Of a stretch of 30,185 nucleotides of DNA, positions 20,931 through 30,185 are shown in pieces. The notes beneath the pieces were generated by a model. It had not been told where the DNA came from. It worked only from the letters and a program-made list of their open reading frames with translations, and ran no database searches. The DNA lies in NCBI GenBank assembly GCA_015680685.1, contig MNCI01017574.1, positions 1 to 30,185 of the forward strand, written 5' to 3'. Both the position numbers and the translations under genes were made by a program. This stretch comes from Gnetum montanum (taxonomy: Eukaryota > Streptophyta > Gnetopsida > Gnetales > Gnetaceae). How positions within the stretch are numbered: position 1 is the first letter of the stretch; each line of letters starts with the position of its first letter.

Positions 20931-21790
20931 ATGCTCAACATTGTAGAGGTAGTGAAAATCCTGACCAGGCATATGAAGGATAGTTGGATCAAGTGCCTAG
21001 ACATGAACAATATCCCAAGATTTGAGGCGGATACAATTCTAATCTATAGAAACATCTACAAGCTTTTCAAGATGCCTATGCCTTACAAAATATAGAGAAT
21101 GAGTGGCAAGAACTCAAGCTTTTCCCAAGGACACTCATTAAGGAAATTGAAAGTTGGTATCAATCCTTAGAGCTAGAATCTATCTACAAATGGAATACCA
21201 TGTTAAAACTATTCAATGACAAATACTAGACATACTCTAGAGTGTCTAATCTGAGAAGGAAATTTCAAGGGTGGAAATAGAGATCACATGAACCCTTGGA
21301 TGTTGCCATGGGCTAACACTATTCACTCCTACACCAATGCCTTGGCCATGATTACTTTCAGAGGGAACAAATTCACCACATCATAGATGGGCTTAGAGTA
21401 GAAACAAGAAGAACCCTTGTGGTGTATGCCCAATGAAGATTATCTGAAGTGAGAGCTTATTAGATCCAAAGGTTAATTGTGTAGGTATCAAAAGAAGAGG
21501 GTGAGCTATGAAAGAAAAAAAATGCTAAAGAATATAATAGGAATCTTTCCATTAGAAAATGAGAGGTCCAATTTTGTGATGAGGAGGAGTTATCACTTGA
21601 TGAAATGGTGAATAGAATAACCTTGCCCATCCAAAAATCTATTTCTAATATTTTGGCCAAGGTTGAGAAGCTATGGAACTCTTTGGATGAAAATTTTCAA
21701 ACTACTTTAAAAATTGCCAAAGAATCTAAAGAAAAAAATAGTGATCATAATTCCAGGAGGCAAAAAGAACCTGAATGTGCCTACTAAAGA
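20931..21790 (+). pseudogene. Element D gag capsid core
   Basis: In one frame (shifted relative to the N-terminal part) the sequence reads LQAFQDAYALQNIENEW, LKLFPRTLIKEIESWYQSL, YKWNTMLKLFNDKY, YSRVSNLRRKFQ and later REQIHHIIDGLRVETRRTL. The order L-F-P-x-T-L, a W-Y-x-S-L pair, a W-x-x-M/L-x-x-x-F-x-x-K-Y helix and L-R is the Retrotrans_gag capsid fold of plant Ty3/gypsy elements. Six or more in-frame stops occur, several of CAA or CGA origin. The C-terminal part (21605-21787) is open and Lys/Glu-rich. It would have formed the virus-like particle. Confidence 0.75.
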
Positions 21791-22680
21791 GGTAAGGGCA
21801 AAGCTATTGTAGTAGAGGAAGTTGTGGAGTCTGACTAATGATGAAACTGAATGTGACATCTATGAATATGAACATCCAAATGGATGTTTCCCTGTGGTGT
21901 CACACTTATAATAGTTTGGAGTGTATGCATTAAATCCTCGCCTAGCATGTAGGAAAGCTCCAAGATGATTATCTTATCCTCAAGGTAGTCCAAGATAGTT
22001 CCACCAGCAACAACAAGCTTACTAACCAAGTGGAGCTCCTCCACAATTATACAAATAATACCAATAGGTATCAACCAAAATCATGGGGAATGCCACTACC
22101 AAAGCACCAGTACTCTTAATAGGCAACCAAATCCATGCAGGCACTATGTTCAATAGCCTATCTCCCCTAGAATTTTTGCGATTCATGCATCATTCCAACA
22201 TCACTATTATCCTCTAGAGTACCACTAAACACATTCACCATTTACTAGAGGGAAAAACCCACATATGTATCCTTATCATCCCCCACATCCCTCTACACCT
22301 ACACCTCCACCTTCAATTTAGTTACCTCCTACTCCATCCATGCAGGGTGAAATTCCTTCACAAACACAACAAAGAAATGCTACAAAGGTTGTACACTCAC
22401 AACTAGTTTTCAACCAAGTGGTCCAGATAATTGATCAAGGAAATGACCTTTCTTCTGGCCCAGCAGTCCTCTCCAGCCTTGACAACTTACTCTAGCTGAT
22501 TGCCCTACATCTCCAGCATCCTAATTCTCTGCATCAGATACCTTTAAGTGCCCTTCAAGACAAGTGTTGTCTAGGATCCACACTATAATGTTAACCCATG
22601 CTATTTCTAATTAGATCAAGATTGGCAACCTTCCTACAAAAAGATTTGATTCAAAAAGTCCACTTATCTATCTATAGATT
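21791..22680 (+). pseudogene. Element D gag C-terminal and spacer, degraded
   Basis: Gln/Pro/Tyr-rich fragments in shifting frames (for example around 22260-22330, a Pro/His/Thr-rich stretch) fit the disordered linker before the protease. No zinc knuckle could be recognised. The minus-strand open stretch 21835-22074 has no domain. Confidence 0.5.
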
Positions 22681-22689
22681 TCTAGACAA

Positions 22690-22950
22690 GAGCCATGAAA
22701 ATCTCTTCTTGACTCTGGTTTCGAAGTTAGCCTCATCTCCCATGATATGTACAAGGCTTGGAACCTACCACCTCTTAAGAAGAGAAGCATCCATTTAGAA
22801 TTAGCAAATCAGTCAATTACTATCTCTTTGGAATTAGTAGAGTACATTGTGACCATAGTTTGTCAGTGGTCCTATCTTGCTAACTTTTTGGTAATCAAGG
22901 TGAACAACTACAAAAGTGACTTTCCCATCATCATGGAAAGGGCTTAGTTA
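22690..22950 (+). pseudogene. Element D aspartic protease
   Basis: LLDSGFEVSLISHDMY carries the retropepsin active site D-S-G (Asp at 22711-22713). It is followed by LELANQSITISLELVEYI, a flap-like VKVNNYKSDFPIIM segment, and a damaged G-R-P-W-L block (ERA-stop-LSTVD). Length and motif order match Ty3/gypsy proteases. The same frame runs on through a linker to RT, with the typical Athila-side pre-RT segment (NHFN-stop-EPLELKTL, EYAFLKNDRPVIINPKLT), so protease and RT were translated as one polyprotein. Confidence 0.75.
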
Positions 22951-23397
22951 AGCACGGTCGATATGTGAATGGGTATAAGGGATTTATCTCTCAAAAGATC
23001 TAAGGAAATTGAGCTAGGAAAGATTAAGAAGAAGCATATTCCATGCATCACATACAGTGATAATGGATGCGATTGTGTGAAAAATATTTGGTCCATCAAG
23101 AGCACATATATTAGGTCATGCAATTAGTGTGCACAAGAAATTAATATTCAATGGTGTTTGTATGCAGCAACCACAAAATAGAAGGACACCTAGTGGTTGA
23201 TAGCTAATTTAGATAGCAACATAATATGCATGGAGCCAATTGAGAGTCTAACATGTGCATATGTTGAAGGTATGGAAAAAATTAAATAAGTTCATTTCGA
23301 ACTCTCTAATGAAGATGATGATACTTGTTGGGGAGAGTTGGAGATCCCTAATCACTTCAATTAGGAGCCATTAGAACTAAAAACTTTATCAACAAGT

Positions 23398-24470
23398 ATG
23401 GAGTATGCATTTCTAAAGAATGATAGGCCAGTCATAATTAATCCCAAACTTACTCCTGAGAGAAAAACAAAGTTGTTGAAGGTGATGAATAAATGGTCAA
23501 TAGCCTTTGCTTGGTCATATCCAAAATTAGCAAGAATTGATCTAAGGATATGCTAGCATCGCATCTACACTGACTTGGCCATGAAGTCTAGAAGGTATCA
23601 GCAAAGGTGACTAAACCCTAAATTAAAGCAAATGGTTAAGGAGGAGATAGAGCAACTCCTCAAGGCAGGGTTTATCTATCCAATTGCGAATAGTAAGTGG
23701 GTTAGCCACTTGTAGTAGTACCAAAAAAAGGTGGCAAATGACAGGTTTGCATTAATTTTATGCTGTTAAATATGGCAACATTTAAGGATCATTTTCCTTT
23801 GTCATTTGTAGATCAAGTGTTAGATACCATATCCAAGCATTATTATTATATTTTTTTGGATAGTTATAGTGGATATAAACAAATCCAAATTGCACTAGAA
23901 GACTAGGCCAAAATAACATTCATGAATTCTTAGGGGCCTTTTGCATACTGTAAGATGCCATTTGGCCTATGCAATGTCCCTACAACATTTCAATGCTTGG
24001 TTTTAAGTATCTTTCAACAATAAATCGATAGTGGTGTTGAAGTATTCATGGATGACATTTCCACCTATGGAGCTACATTTGAGCAAGCCTTGGATTGAAT
24101 TGAGCAACTACTAAAGAGATGTGTAGAGATAAACCTATGACTAAACTAGCAAAAGAGCCATCTCATGGTCCAAGAAGGCATTGTGCTAGGGTACTAAATT
24201 TTGTAGAAAGGGATTGAGGTAGACCAAGAAAAGATAAAGGTCATCCAAGAAATAACACGCCAGTTAGAGATCATAAAAGATGTCTGGTCATTCCTTGGAC
24301 ACATTGGTTACTACCAACAATTTATTGAGATTTTTTCTAAGATTGCAAAGCCATTGGTAGAACTTACAAAGAAGGATGCACCTTTCATTTGGACCAAGGA
24401 ATGTAAACATACATTCCAACAATTAAAGGAGAAACTCATAGAAACACCAATCCTACAAGTACTAGATTGA
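23398..24470 (+). pseudogene. Element D reverse transcriptase
   Basis: The frame from the protease continues to about 23712 (EYAFLKNDRPV, AWSYPKLARIDLR, NPKLKQMVKEEIEQLLKAGF, NSKWVSHL). A one-base loss there shifts it into the frame used for the rest of pol: VVVPKKGGK, QVCINF, DHFPLSFVDQVLDTI, YSGYKQIQIALED, KMPFGLCNVPTTFQC, VEVFMDDISTYG (active site F-M-D-D, 24045-24056), SHLMVQEGIVLGY and the thumb/connection FLGHIGYYQQFIE. All RT blocks are present in order. Stops are numerous, but frame is otherwise kept. Confidence 0.88.
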
Positions 24471-24860
24471 TCCAAACCATTCCATATCATGACAAATGCA
24501 TCTAACTATGCTTTGGGAGTGGTGGTCATGTAGTTAGACGATAAGAAACATCCATATTATATCCATTGCACAAGTGGAAGCATTGTGGGGGCAGAGTTGA
24601 ATTACACCACTATGAAGAAAGAATTAATGATAGTGGTGTACATGCTAGAAAATTTTAGACATTATGTGCTACGTTATAAGGTATTTATACATATGGACCA
24701 TAGTGTAATTTGTTTCCTTATGAACAAGCTAACAATGAGCCCTTGTGTTATATGGTGGCTTGTGATCTTGTAGGAATTTGATCTTACTATGGTAGACTAA
24801 AAAGGAACCAAGAATGTGGTCACTAACCACCTCTCTCACTTAAGATGGGATAACAAAGAG
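24471..24860 (+). pseudogene. Element D RNase H
   Basis: SKPFHIMTNASNYALGVVV begins the domain; the first catalytic Asp is now Asn (24495-24497, GAT to AAT type). The Glu helix (GAELNYTTMKKELMIVV) and the third block (VFIHMDHSVICFLMNK) are kept, the latter with its Asp, and the domain ends WWLVIL-stop-EFDLTMVD followed by GTKNVVTNHLSHL. This is a retroviral-type RNase H. No archaeal-type second RNase H follows before integrase, unlike Element A. Confidence 0.85.
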
Positions 24861-24989
24861 GAGGAGAACCTACTCTCTAATCAATTCCAAGATGTTCTCT
24901 TTACTAGAGCAATAAATGAAAAAACACCTAAAAAAGTAATATGTTATAATGGCATCCTCACATATCTTCTCACTCAAGAGATGCCATAG

Positions 24990-26160
24990 GACTTGGATTT
25001 TAGGCAGAAGTAATAATTTCTTCATCGAGTCAAATACTTCATGAAAATCAATGGAAATCTTTACAAGGTGTGTACCAATGGCCTGATCCATTGGTATGTT
25101 CCTAAGAAAGATTAACTACATGTCCTCCAAGATGCTCATTAAGGACCTCGTAGAGGCCATTATGTAGGAGGATACATGGCCATAAAAATCCTGATGGCAA
25201 GATACTATTGGCCCATAATCTTTAGGGATGTCCACTAATTCATCAAGTCTTGTGAACATTATCAATGTGACATGGGAATGACCACTTGCATGGATGTTTC
25301 TCAATAGTGGATTAAACCACTGAAACATTTCAACATATGGGATGTTGACTTCATGGATCCCATCACACCCATGTCTAACGGGAAGGCATATATTATAGTA
25401 GCAGTTGACTACTACACAAAATGGACAAAAGTGATAGTAATTACTAATTATACATCATCCACTACTACCAAATTTATATAATAAAATATAGTGAATATAT
25501 TTGGGGTGCCACATTTACTAATTTTTGATAATGGAACTCATTTCACCGATGTTACATTTAGAAAATTTATGAAACTTTTGAGGGTAGAACATAAATTAAC
25601 AACACCTTACCACCCCCAAGCTAACGATCAAGTAGAGGTAACCAACTGAGAGATTATTAAAATACTAACATGAACCATTAGCAAATATAGGAAGGGTTGG
25701 AGTATAAAACTTAACAAGGCTCTCTAGGCTTATCGTTCAACTTGGAAACTTCTTATTGGATATTCTCCCTATGAGTTAGTGTACAAGAAACTTCCAATGC
25801 TCCCAATTCAATTCAAGCTCTATACACTCTCAACAGCTTGTGATCTAAACCTTGACCTAAGTCTAGCACAGAAGGAAAGTTTGATAAATTTTCATGTGCT
25901 AGACAAAAATTGCTTAGTGGCTCTAGCCTTGAATGAGGTGAACAAGGTATTCAGCAAGCAAAGGCATGACCGTAGTATCAAGAAAGTAAAAATCCAACTA
26001 GGAGATAAGGTTCTTTACTGGAACCCCACACATATACCCCCAAATACAAAATTCCAAACATTGTGGGAGGGACCTTATATAATTGATCAAACCTTTTCCT
26101 CTAGGGCCATGATAATTTGCAAACCTAACAACCCAAATGAAAAGTAGTTGGTCAATATCT
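24990..26160 (+). pseudogene. Element D integrase (DD35E)
   Basis: The zinc region reads LHVLQDAH-stop-GPRRGHYVGG and, further on, SCEHYQCD, giving the H-H-C-C pattern. The core follows in one frame: HFNIWDVDFMDP (first Asp 25347-25349), LLIFDNGTHF (second Asp 25527-25529) and ANDQVEVTN (Glu 25635-25637), at the exact DD35E spacing. Then come YRSTWKLLIGYSPYELVY and a C-terminal GDKVLYWN ... LWEGPYIIDQ module, ending at a TAG (26145-26147) after NPNEK. No chromodomain follows. The C-terminal 122 residues (25779-26147) are open without a stop. Confidence 0.88.
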
Positions 26161-27830
26161 AATAAGTAAAGCCTTTCCTTGAACCAAGATAGGCCAGTGT
26201 AAATACTACCTCAACGAATGGACAATCACATTCTATTTTTCAAATCTCCTCCCTCCAGCTTAGTCGTGGGAGAGATGGCTATCCATGCTAACCCTTCTCA
26301 TAGCCTCTCAGTTTTTCTACCTTTTTATTTTTTTTTTCACATTTTTGATTTTACAAATTTTTAATTTTTTAATTTTTCTAATTTTATACCATTTTTAGTA
26401 CCTTTTAAATTTCTTAATTATTTTACACTTTCTTATATATTTTACCTTTTCTTTATTTTGTTTAAATTTGATATTCTCTCATTTTTGCTAATAAATTTTC
26501 TTTATTGTCATAGGACACAATGATGCTGTTGCTGTTTATTAATGATGGTTTATGCTTAATGTGTGATTGTTGATGTTTGGTTTCTATTTTTTAATTTTGA
26601 TGTCTAATGACTTTGACATGGTTTATTTTTCATAGAATAGGTAATGGATCCACATCATTCACCCATCCAATGAATTCTATGGTTTTTCTTGTTCTAGGAA
26701 TTTGGGGTCCCTTTTTCCTTAAAGAAACTTTTAATCAATTAGTGACCTTGGTAGTTCTAGAATTAGGAAGGATTCAAAGGTTTGTAAAGGGTGTGACCTC
26801 AAGGGGACTCAATACTCTTTGTACTCTTCTTCTTACTTGAGTGCTTGAGTGTTTCTCATGGACTTCTTACCATTCCACACAAACCATTGAAAGAAGTCAA
26901 AATAATGTCATTGCATGGTGTGGTTCCTATCATAAAACAATGATGAAAATTCAAAGCACACCCCTTTGAAATGAATAAGTTCTGACATGGTGTGGTTTCC
27001 GTTTCAAAAAAAAAACAACAACAATGGGAATTCAAAGCACACCCCTTGGACAAATAAAAGGGCTACAAGCACTGGTTATGGGACTTGAATGATAAGCACC
27101 TATGCCTAACGGTCCCCTATAAGTAACATCCTCTCTCTTACTTCCTAATTCTCCTTTCTTCTCTCTATGGAATAATGGTTATTTTGTGGAAGCACTCTTG
27201 TGTCTTAAGTGGGTGGATCAATCTTAAATTGGCGATGTGAATTCATTGAAAGTGGATGGTTTTGGTCTAGACTAAGGATGGAACTTCTAAAATATTTTTA
27301 ATCACAAATTTCATAAGGGACTTCTTATGACCTCCATTTGGAACTTCATTCCACCTTCTCTATCATCCATCTATGTTTCCATAATTTACCTCACTACTGG
27401 GTTCTATGTATGCTCTATGTCTTAGTCTGATGTGTTGGGATTCTTGAGTGGATTCTTTCAGGTTGGTCCTTAACTTGTCATGATCATTAAATTGACTATG
27501 GGAACCACAAACCCCTTAGTTGAGGTTATGCAAGGGCAAAAAGGGCATGAGCCTACTATGTGGAGGACCCACTTGCATAGCATTTTGCTAGATTAATTAA
27601 GGTTCCTTACCTTTGACATCGCTACAATCCTATATTTCATATTTTCCATTGTGTAAACCTCTTAGTACTCCTTAGTATTTCATTACATTCATCCATGAAA
27701 TTGAATTTTCTTCATTTTCTCAAATTTATGAACTTCAATGCCCTCTTCTCATGATTTCATTCTATTCTAGGTCTTCTAAGCTTTCATTTGACCCCAATTT
27801 CATTGAAAAATTCCTTGTATTTTGAAAGTT
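26161..27830 (+). other. Element D long 3' untranslated region
   Basis: T-rich (especially 26325-26475) and without a recognised gene. A small open stretch at 26607-26840 has one hydrophobic segment but no signal peptide or second membrane span, so an env-like gene cannot be claimed. Athila-side elements typically have long 3' untranslated regions. Confidence 0.5.
26905..27055. repeat. Short direct repeat in Element D 3' region
   Basis: CATGGTGTGGTTCC recurs at 26914 and, with one extra T, at 26986; ATTCAAAGCACACCCCTT is identical at 26949-26966 and 27030-27047. Two units of about 72-81 bp; the second is lengthened by an A-run. Confidence 0.85.
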
Positions 27831-27839
27831 TGACTAAAG

Positions 27840-27960
27840 TCAACAAAAGTCAACATTGGTTAATAGCTGCATGGACGAAGCCTCATCGACACAGCTGATT
27901 GCATCGATGAGGCCTCATCAACGTAGTGCAAAAATACTATATATACTGCTAGACACTTTG
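27840..27960 (+). mobile_element. U3-like LTR fragment related to Element D LTR
   Basis: Bases 27901-27927 differ from Element D U3 bases 19071-19097 at only three of 27 positions, each C-to-T or G-to-A in the D copy. CATCGA/TCATCGA palindromes cluster around it, and a TATA-like CTATATATA is at 27938-27946. Sequence downstream of the TATA does not match the D LTR, so it is either a recombinant remnant of D's 3' LTR or a related family. Confidence 0.5.
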
Positions 27961-28336
27961 GAATTTTTTACAATTTTCTCATAACACACGGGCAATTGTT
28001 GCAATTTTTTAGAGCCCAAAACCTTCCAGAGCCCATAACTTTCAAACCGTTTGTCCAAATCACTCTATTTTTTTATCTTGCACTTATTATGGGGGCCAAA
28101 AACCTTAAGGTTTCTAATGAAAAATTGATAGAAGTTTTTGAAAAATTTCCTCACTCCCCCAAAGGATGAATAACCTTAACCATATATAAACATCAAATTT
28201 TTCTAAGTTAACCCTTCAACCAACCTTTGGGATGAATTATTCATAATAACACATAAAATAAAGAATAAGAGAATTCATTAAATTAGCCATAATCACAGCT
28301 TAGCCAAGTATAACTATCCCAAAGAGTTAAGGTATC
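27961..28336. other. Unassigned flank of Element E LTR
   Basis: AT-rich, no open frame or landmark. If the LTR at 28337 is the outer end of Element E, this is the DNA into which E inserted; GTATC (28332-28336) would be its target duplication. Confidence 0.35.
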
Positions 28337-28679
28337 TGATGAGTGGCGAGGTACCCCTACACTCAACCATACGAAACGAGCGTAGCACGTGCGATCCGGT
28401 CAAACTCCGCAGACTAAATGCCTAAACGCCGCAAGGAACACTTGGGGTTAATTAATCGTTGTCTTCCCAGACTTACTTGTTGTTGTCACGGTGTATGGTT
28501 AAGTAAGTCCGAGGTATATGATTTTTTTGGTCTTTTCTGGTTTATCTCCTATGCTAAAGGGTGAAGGGTTGAGAGACTAAAACTAACTCTAACTACAGCA
28601 CTAAGTCCTAGCGTCAGCATCTGTTCCCACTTGCCGTACACACCCTGAACTGTGCAACTGTGGCTACCAAACGCTAATC

Positions 28680-28919
28680 GTTACTGGGATTACCACACGT
28701 AACGCACGTGCTCGAAGCGGTCGTACTGAGGCACCTAACTAACCTAAGTGTGACAAGCAGCCGATTCCTTGACTAGTTGTACACATCCATAGATGCTCGT
28801 AATCAAGTCGTACTTGTCCCACTTTCTAGGAGGTAAGGATGAGAGAATCTAATCGCTATGAGTAGCCAATTCCTTGGCTAGCCGTACACATTCGTCAATG
28901 CTCGTAACCAAGTTGTACT
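28680..28919 (-). repeat. Direct repeat within Element E U5
   Basis: A 56-bp unit at 28759-28814 recurs at 28864-28919 (offset 105 bp), both with AGCC-ATTCCTTG-CTAG, GTACACAT and GCTCGTAA-CAAGT-GTACT. A third, more diverged copy ends at 28727 (GCTCGAAGCGGTCGTACT). The D LTR shows only the sequence matching the third copy. Confidence 0.8.
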
Positions 28920-29172
28920 CATGTCGCGTTACTAGAAAAGCAATAAATAACATTAAATAAACCTATCCATGTACTGCATGGTTTATCCACAAAGCTCATC
29001 TTTATTTTCGTACACAACTTGCGTTTAGGTACAAAGCTGCTTGAATAAAGAACCGTTCACTTGGGGGACTCCTACTGTGGGCACATGGAAAATATTCTAT
29101 CTCTGGGGTGATCAATCCACCAGAGCTTCACTACTTCTAGCCTAGGATTAGAAATGAGGGGAGTGCCGCCTC

Positions 29173-29182
29173 TTATTTATAG
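29173..29182 (-). promoter_or_regulatory. Element E LTR TATA box
   Basis: CTATAAATAA on the minus strand, about 170 bp upstream of the AATAAA at 29001-29006 and directly downstream of the palindrome cluster. Confidence 0.65.
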
Positions 29183-29196
29183 ATTTGGTGGCAGAC

Positions 29197-29290
29197 CGCG
29201 ATATTGTATAGGCGATATCGCAAGGGATGACACGATATCACGTACGCGATATCACAGGGGATGCGATATCGTGGCTTGTGCATATCGCAT
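29197..29290 (-). promoter_or_regulatory. GATATC palindrome cluster in Element E U3
   Basis: Four GATATC hexamers (29214, 29234, 29248, 29265) and two partial ones (29199, 29283), mostly within GCGATATCGC-like palindromes, lie in about 95 bp just upstream of the TATA box. Their clustering suggests an enhancer-type repeated binding site, by position only. Confidence 0.5.
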
Positions 29291-29297
29291 CTCATCA

Positions 29298-29310
29298 TAC
29301 CCCCATGACT
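29298..29310 (-). promoter_or_regulatory. Element E polypurine tract
   Basis: On the minus strand AGTCATGGGGGTA directly precedes the LTR start. About 20 bp further upstream is GAGGACGAG, a phrase often seen near the end of plant Ty3/gypsy internal regions. Confidence 0.55.
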
Positions 29311-30185
29311 GAATGAAAACTCGTCCTCAATTTCCTTACAATAATATCAGGTAGGTATGGGATTATTGAGGGGAATGGAACTAATGGAATGACATGTAAA
29401 CGGATATTATTACAAGACTTGACAAAACTGGTGTTCATGACAACAAGGGTGAACACCTTATTAGAATGACATCAGGCCACAGTTGGCAGCTAAGAGAAAA
29501 GAGGAGAGAGAAGAGAAGAGAAGAAGAGAGAAAAGTCTTGCTGTTGCCAACGCCTAGATTGCACCTTCCGTTGTCCATCTGTAAGCGCATCATCAATCTT
29601 GCTCCTTGCATAGCTGCTTCAGCACCGCTCCATTCCAAGTTCTTCCTCCAGATCCAGTTTTTTGTTGTATGATTACCATCTGCACACACAACACAATCAT
29701 ATATTAGCAAGGGTAATTGAATCATTAAGTAATTAATACCTTGCTTCGGTGTAAGTCCATTGGCTAGGTTGTGGTATGGCTGATATGGACCTTGGAAGAT
29801 ATAGATAATGACTATCGAAGATGTAGGGGTTAGGAAGAGAAACGAAAAAATTCGGGGCTTAGGAGAAAAATCAAAAAATTAGGCCCCGTACCCCCATGAC
29901 TAATCATGAACCTCCGGTAGCAAAAGAATGGAGAAAGAAAAGGAGTAAGGTAGAGAGATAAAAATGGAGAACTAGGACATCGATAAAAGAGATGCCAAGA
30001 TGGAAATGAACAAAATAAAATCAATTGCAAAATGTTAAGGAAAAGAATTTAACTAATGTTCCAAATAGGAATGTGAGTGGGTCCTCCCCAAAGCAGGCTC
30101 ATGCCATTAATGCCCTGACAAACCCACATTCAAAGAGTCCATAGGCTCTAGGAATGTCTTTTGGAACAAGAGTTAAAGTCTTAAC
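29311..30185 (-). other. Element E 3' internal region, no coding domain
   Basis: No integrase or other pol domain is readable on the minus strand. Open stretches at 29435-29725 and 29830-30030 have no domain. A 44-base purine-only plus-strand run lies at 29491-29534, and a second TACCCCCATGACT copy at 29889-29901. It is taken as the untranslated 3' part of Element E; its genes would lie beyond the window. Confidence 0.4.

Larger units (their letters stand above)
19048..27830 (+). mobile_element. Element D: near full-length non-chromoviral Ty3/gypsy
   Basis: This is the most complete element: 5' LTR, tRNA-Asp primer site, gag, protease, RT, RNase H and integrase in the standard order, followed by about 1.7 kb of untranslated DNA. 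RT and the pre-RT segment resemble Athila-type pol, and there is no second RNase H, so it belongs to the non-chromoviral Athila/Tat side. It sits inside Element C. No 3' LTR matching the 5' LTR was located in the same orientation, so the right boundary is arbitrary. It is inactive. Confidence 0.8.
28337..29297 (-). mobile_element. Element E LTR, 961 bp, same family as Element D, minus strand
   Basis: On the minus strand it begins TGATGAG (29297-29291) and ends CTCATCA (28343-28337), the same perfect terminal repeats as D. It keeps many CpGs, so is much less decayed. The U3 holds GATATC palindromes, the TATA box is at 29173-29182 and the AATAAA complement at 29001-29006; the R/U5 blocks match D in order. 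On its upstream (higher-coordinate) side lies a G-rich tract, which makes it the 3' LTR of an element continuing to the right. Confidence 0.88.

Noticed and set aside
26607-26840. Possible env-like gene after Element D integrase
   Set aside because: Only 77 residues, with no signal peptide, clear membrane anchor or motif.
28337-29297. Solo LTR
   Set aside because: The flanks do not give a matching 5-bp duplication and a polypurine tract abuts the higher-coordinate end, which fits the 3' LTR of a longer minus-strand element better.
29435-30030. Minus-strand open frames as Element E pol
   Set aside because: Translations have no RT or integrase motif and run through a purine tract; they read as chance frames in untranslated DNA.

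Overview
The window looks like intergenic DNA from a large, repeat-rich seed-plant genome. It is AT-rich, has no clear intact host gene, and is filled with LTR-retrotransposon remains whose reading frames are peppered with stop codons. A gymnosperm or another large, slowly purged plant genome fits this decay, but the sequence alone does not name the species. Nothing here is bacterial: there are no operons, Shine-Dalgarno spacing or rRNA/tRNA genes.

Layout. 1-436 holds one undamaged, acidic, 5'-partial reading frame of unknown function. 437-2300 holds a reverse-strand Ty1/copia RNase H remnant and a GC-rich patch. 2303-3500 is LTR-like DNA with a TATA box and a poly(A) signal. 3531-7446 is Element A, the pol region of a Ty3/gypsy element of the Tat/Ogre lineage: reverse transcriptase, decayed retroviral RNase H, a second archaeal-type RNase H, and integrase. 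It ends in a G-rich polypurine tract, an LTR (about 7447-8600) and a diverged tandem duplication (8940-9840). 10093-13521 is Element B, gag plus protease of the same kind of element. Its pol is missing, but its 3' end carries the same 29-bp repeat as Element A. 13990-16155 is AT-rich and unassigned DNA. 16156-19047 is Element C, an Athila-type element (LTR, decayed tRNA-Asp primer site, gag) broken off in mid-frame by Element D.

Element D (19048 to about 27800) is the most complete copy: a 920-bp LTR with perfect 7-bp terminal inverted repeats, a decayed tRNA-Asp primer site, gag, protease, RT, RNase H and DD35E integrase, then a long 3' untranslated region. A U3-like fragment lies near 27840-27960. 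A second LTR of the D family, Element E, sits on the minus strand at 28337-29297, with its polypurine tract and 3' untranslated region running to the window end.

The parts do not work together as a living system. They record successive insertions, one clear nested insertion (D into C), internal loss of gag or pol, and prolonged decay dominated by C-to-T/G-to-A change, as expected for methylated plant DNA. Frames are often kept over long stretches while CAA/CAG/CGA-type codons have become stops. I found no new functional system; the most notable points are structural (LTR terminal repeats, U3 palindromes, U5 repeat-number differences, the complementary A/B halves, and the shared 29-bp 3' repeat).
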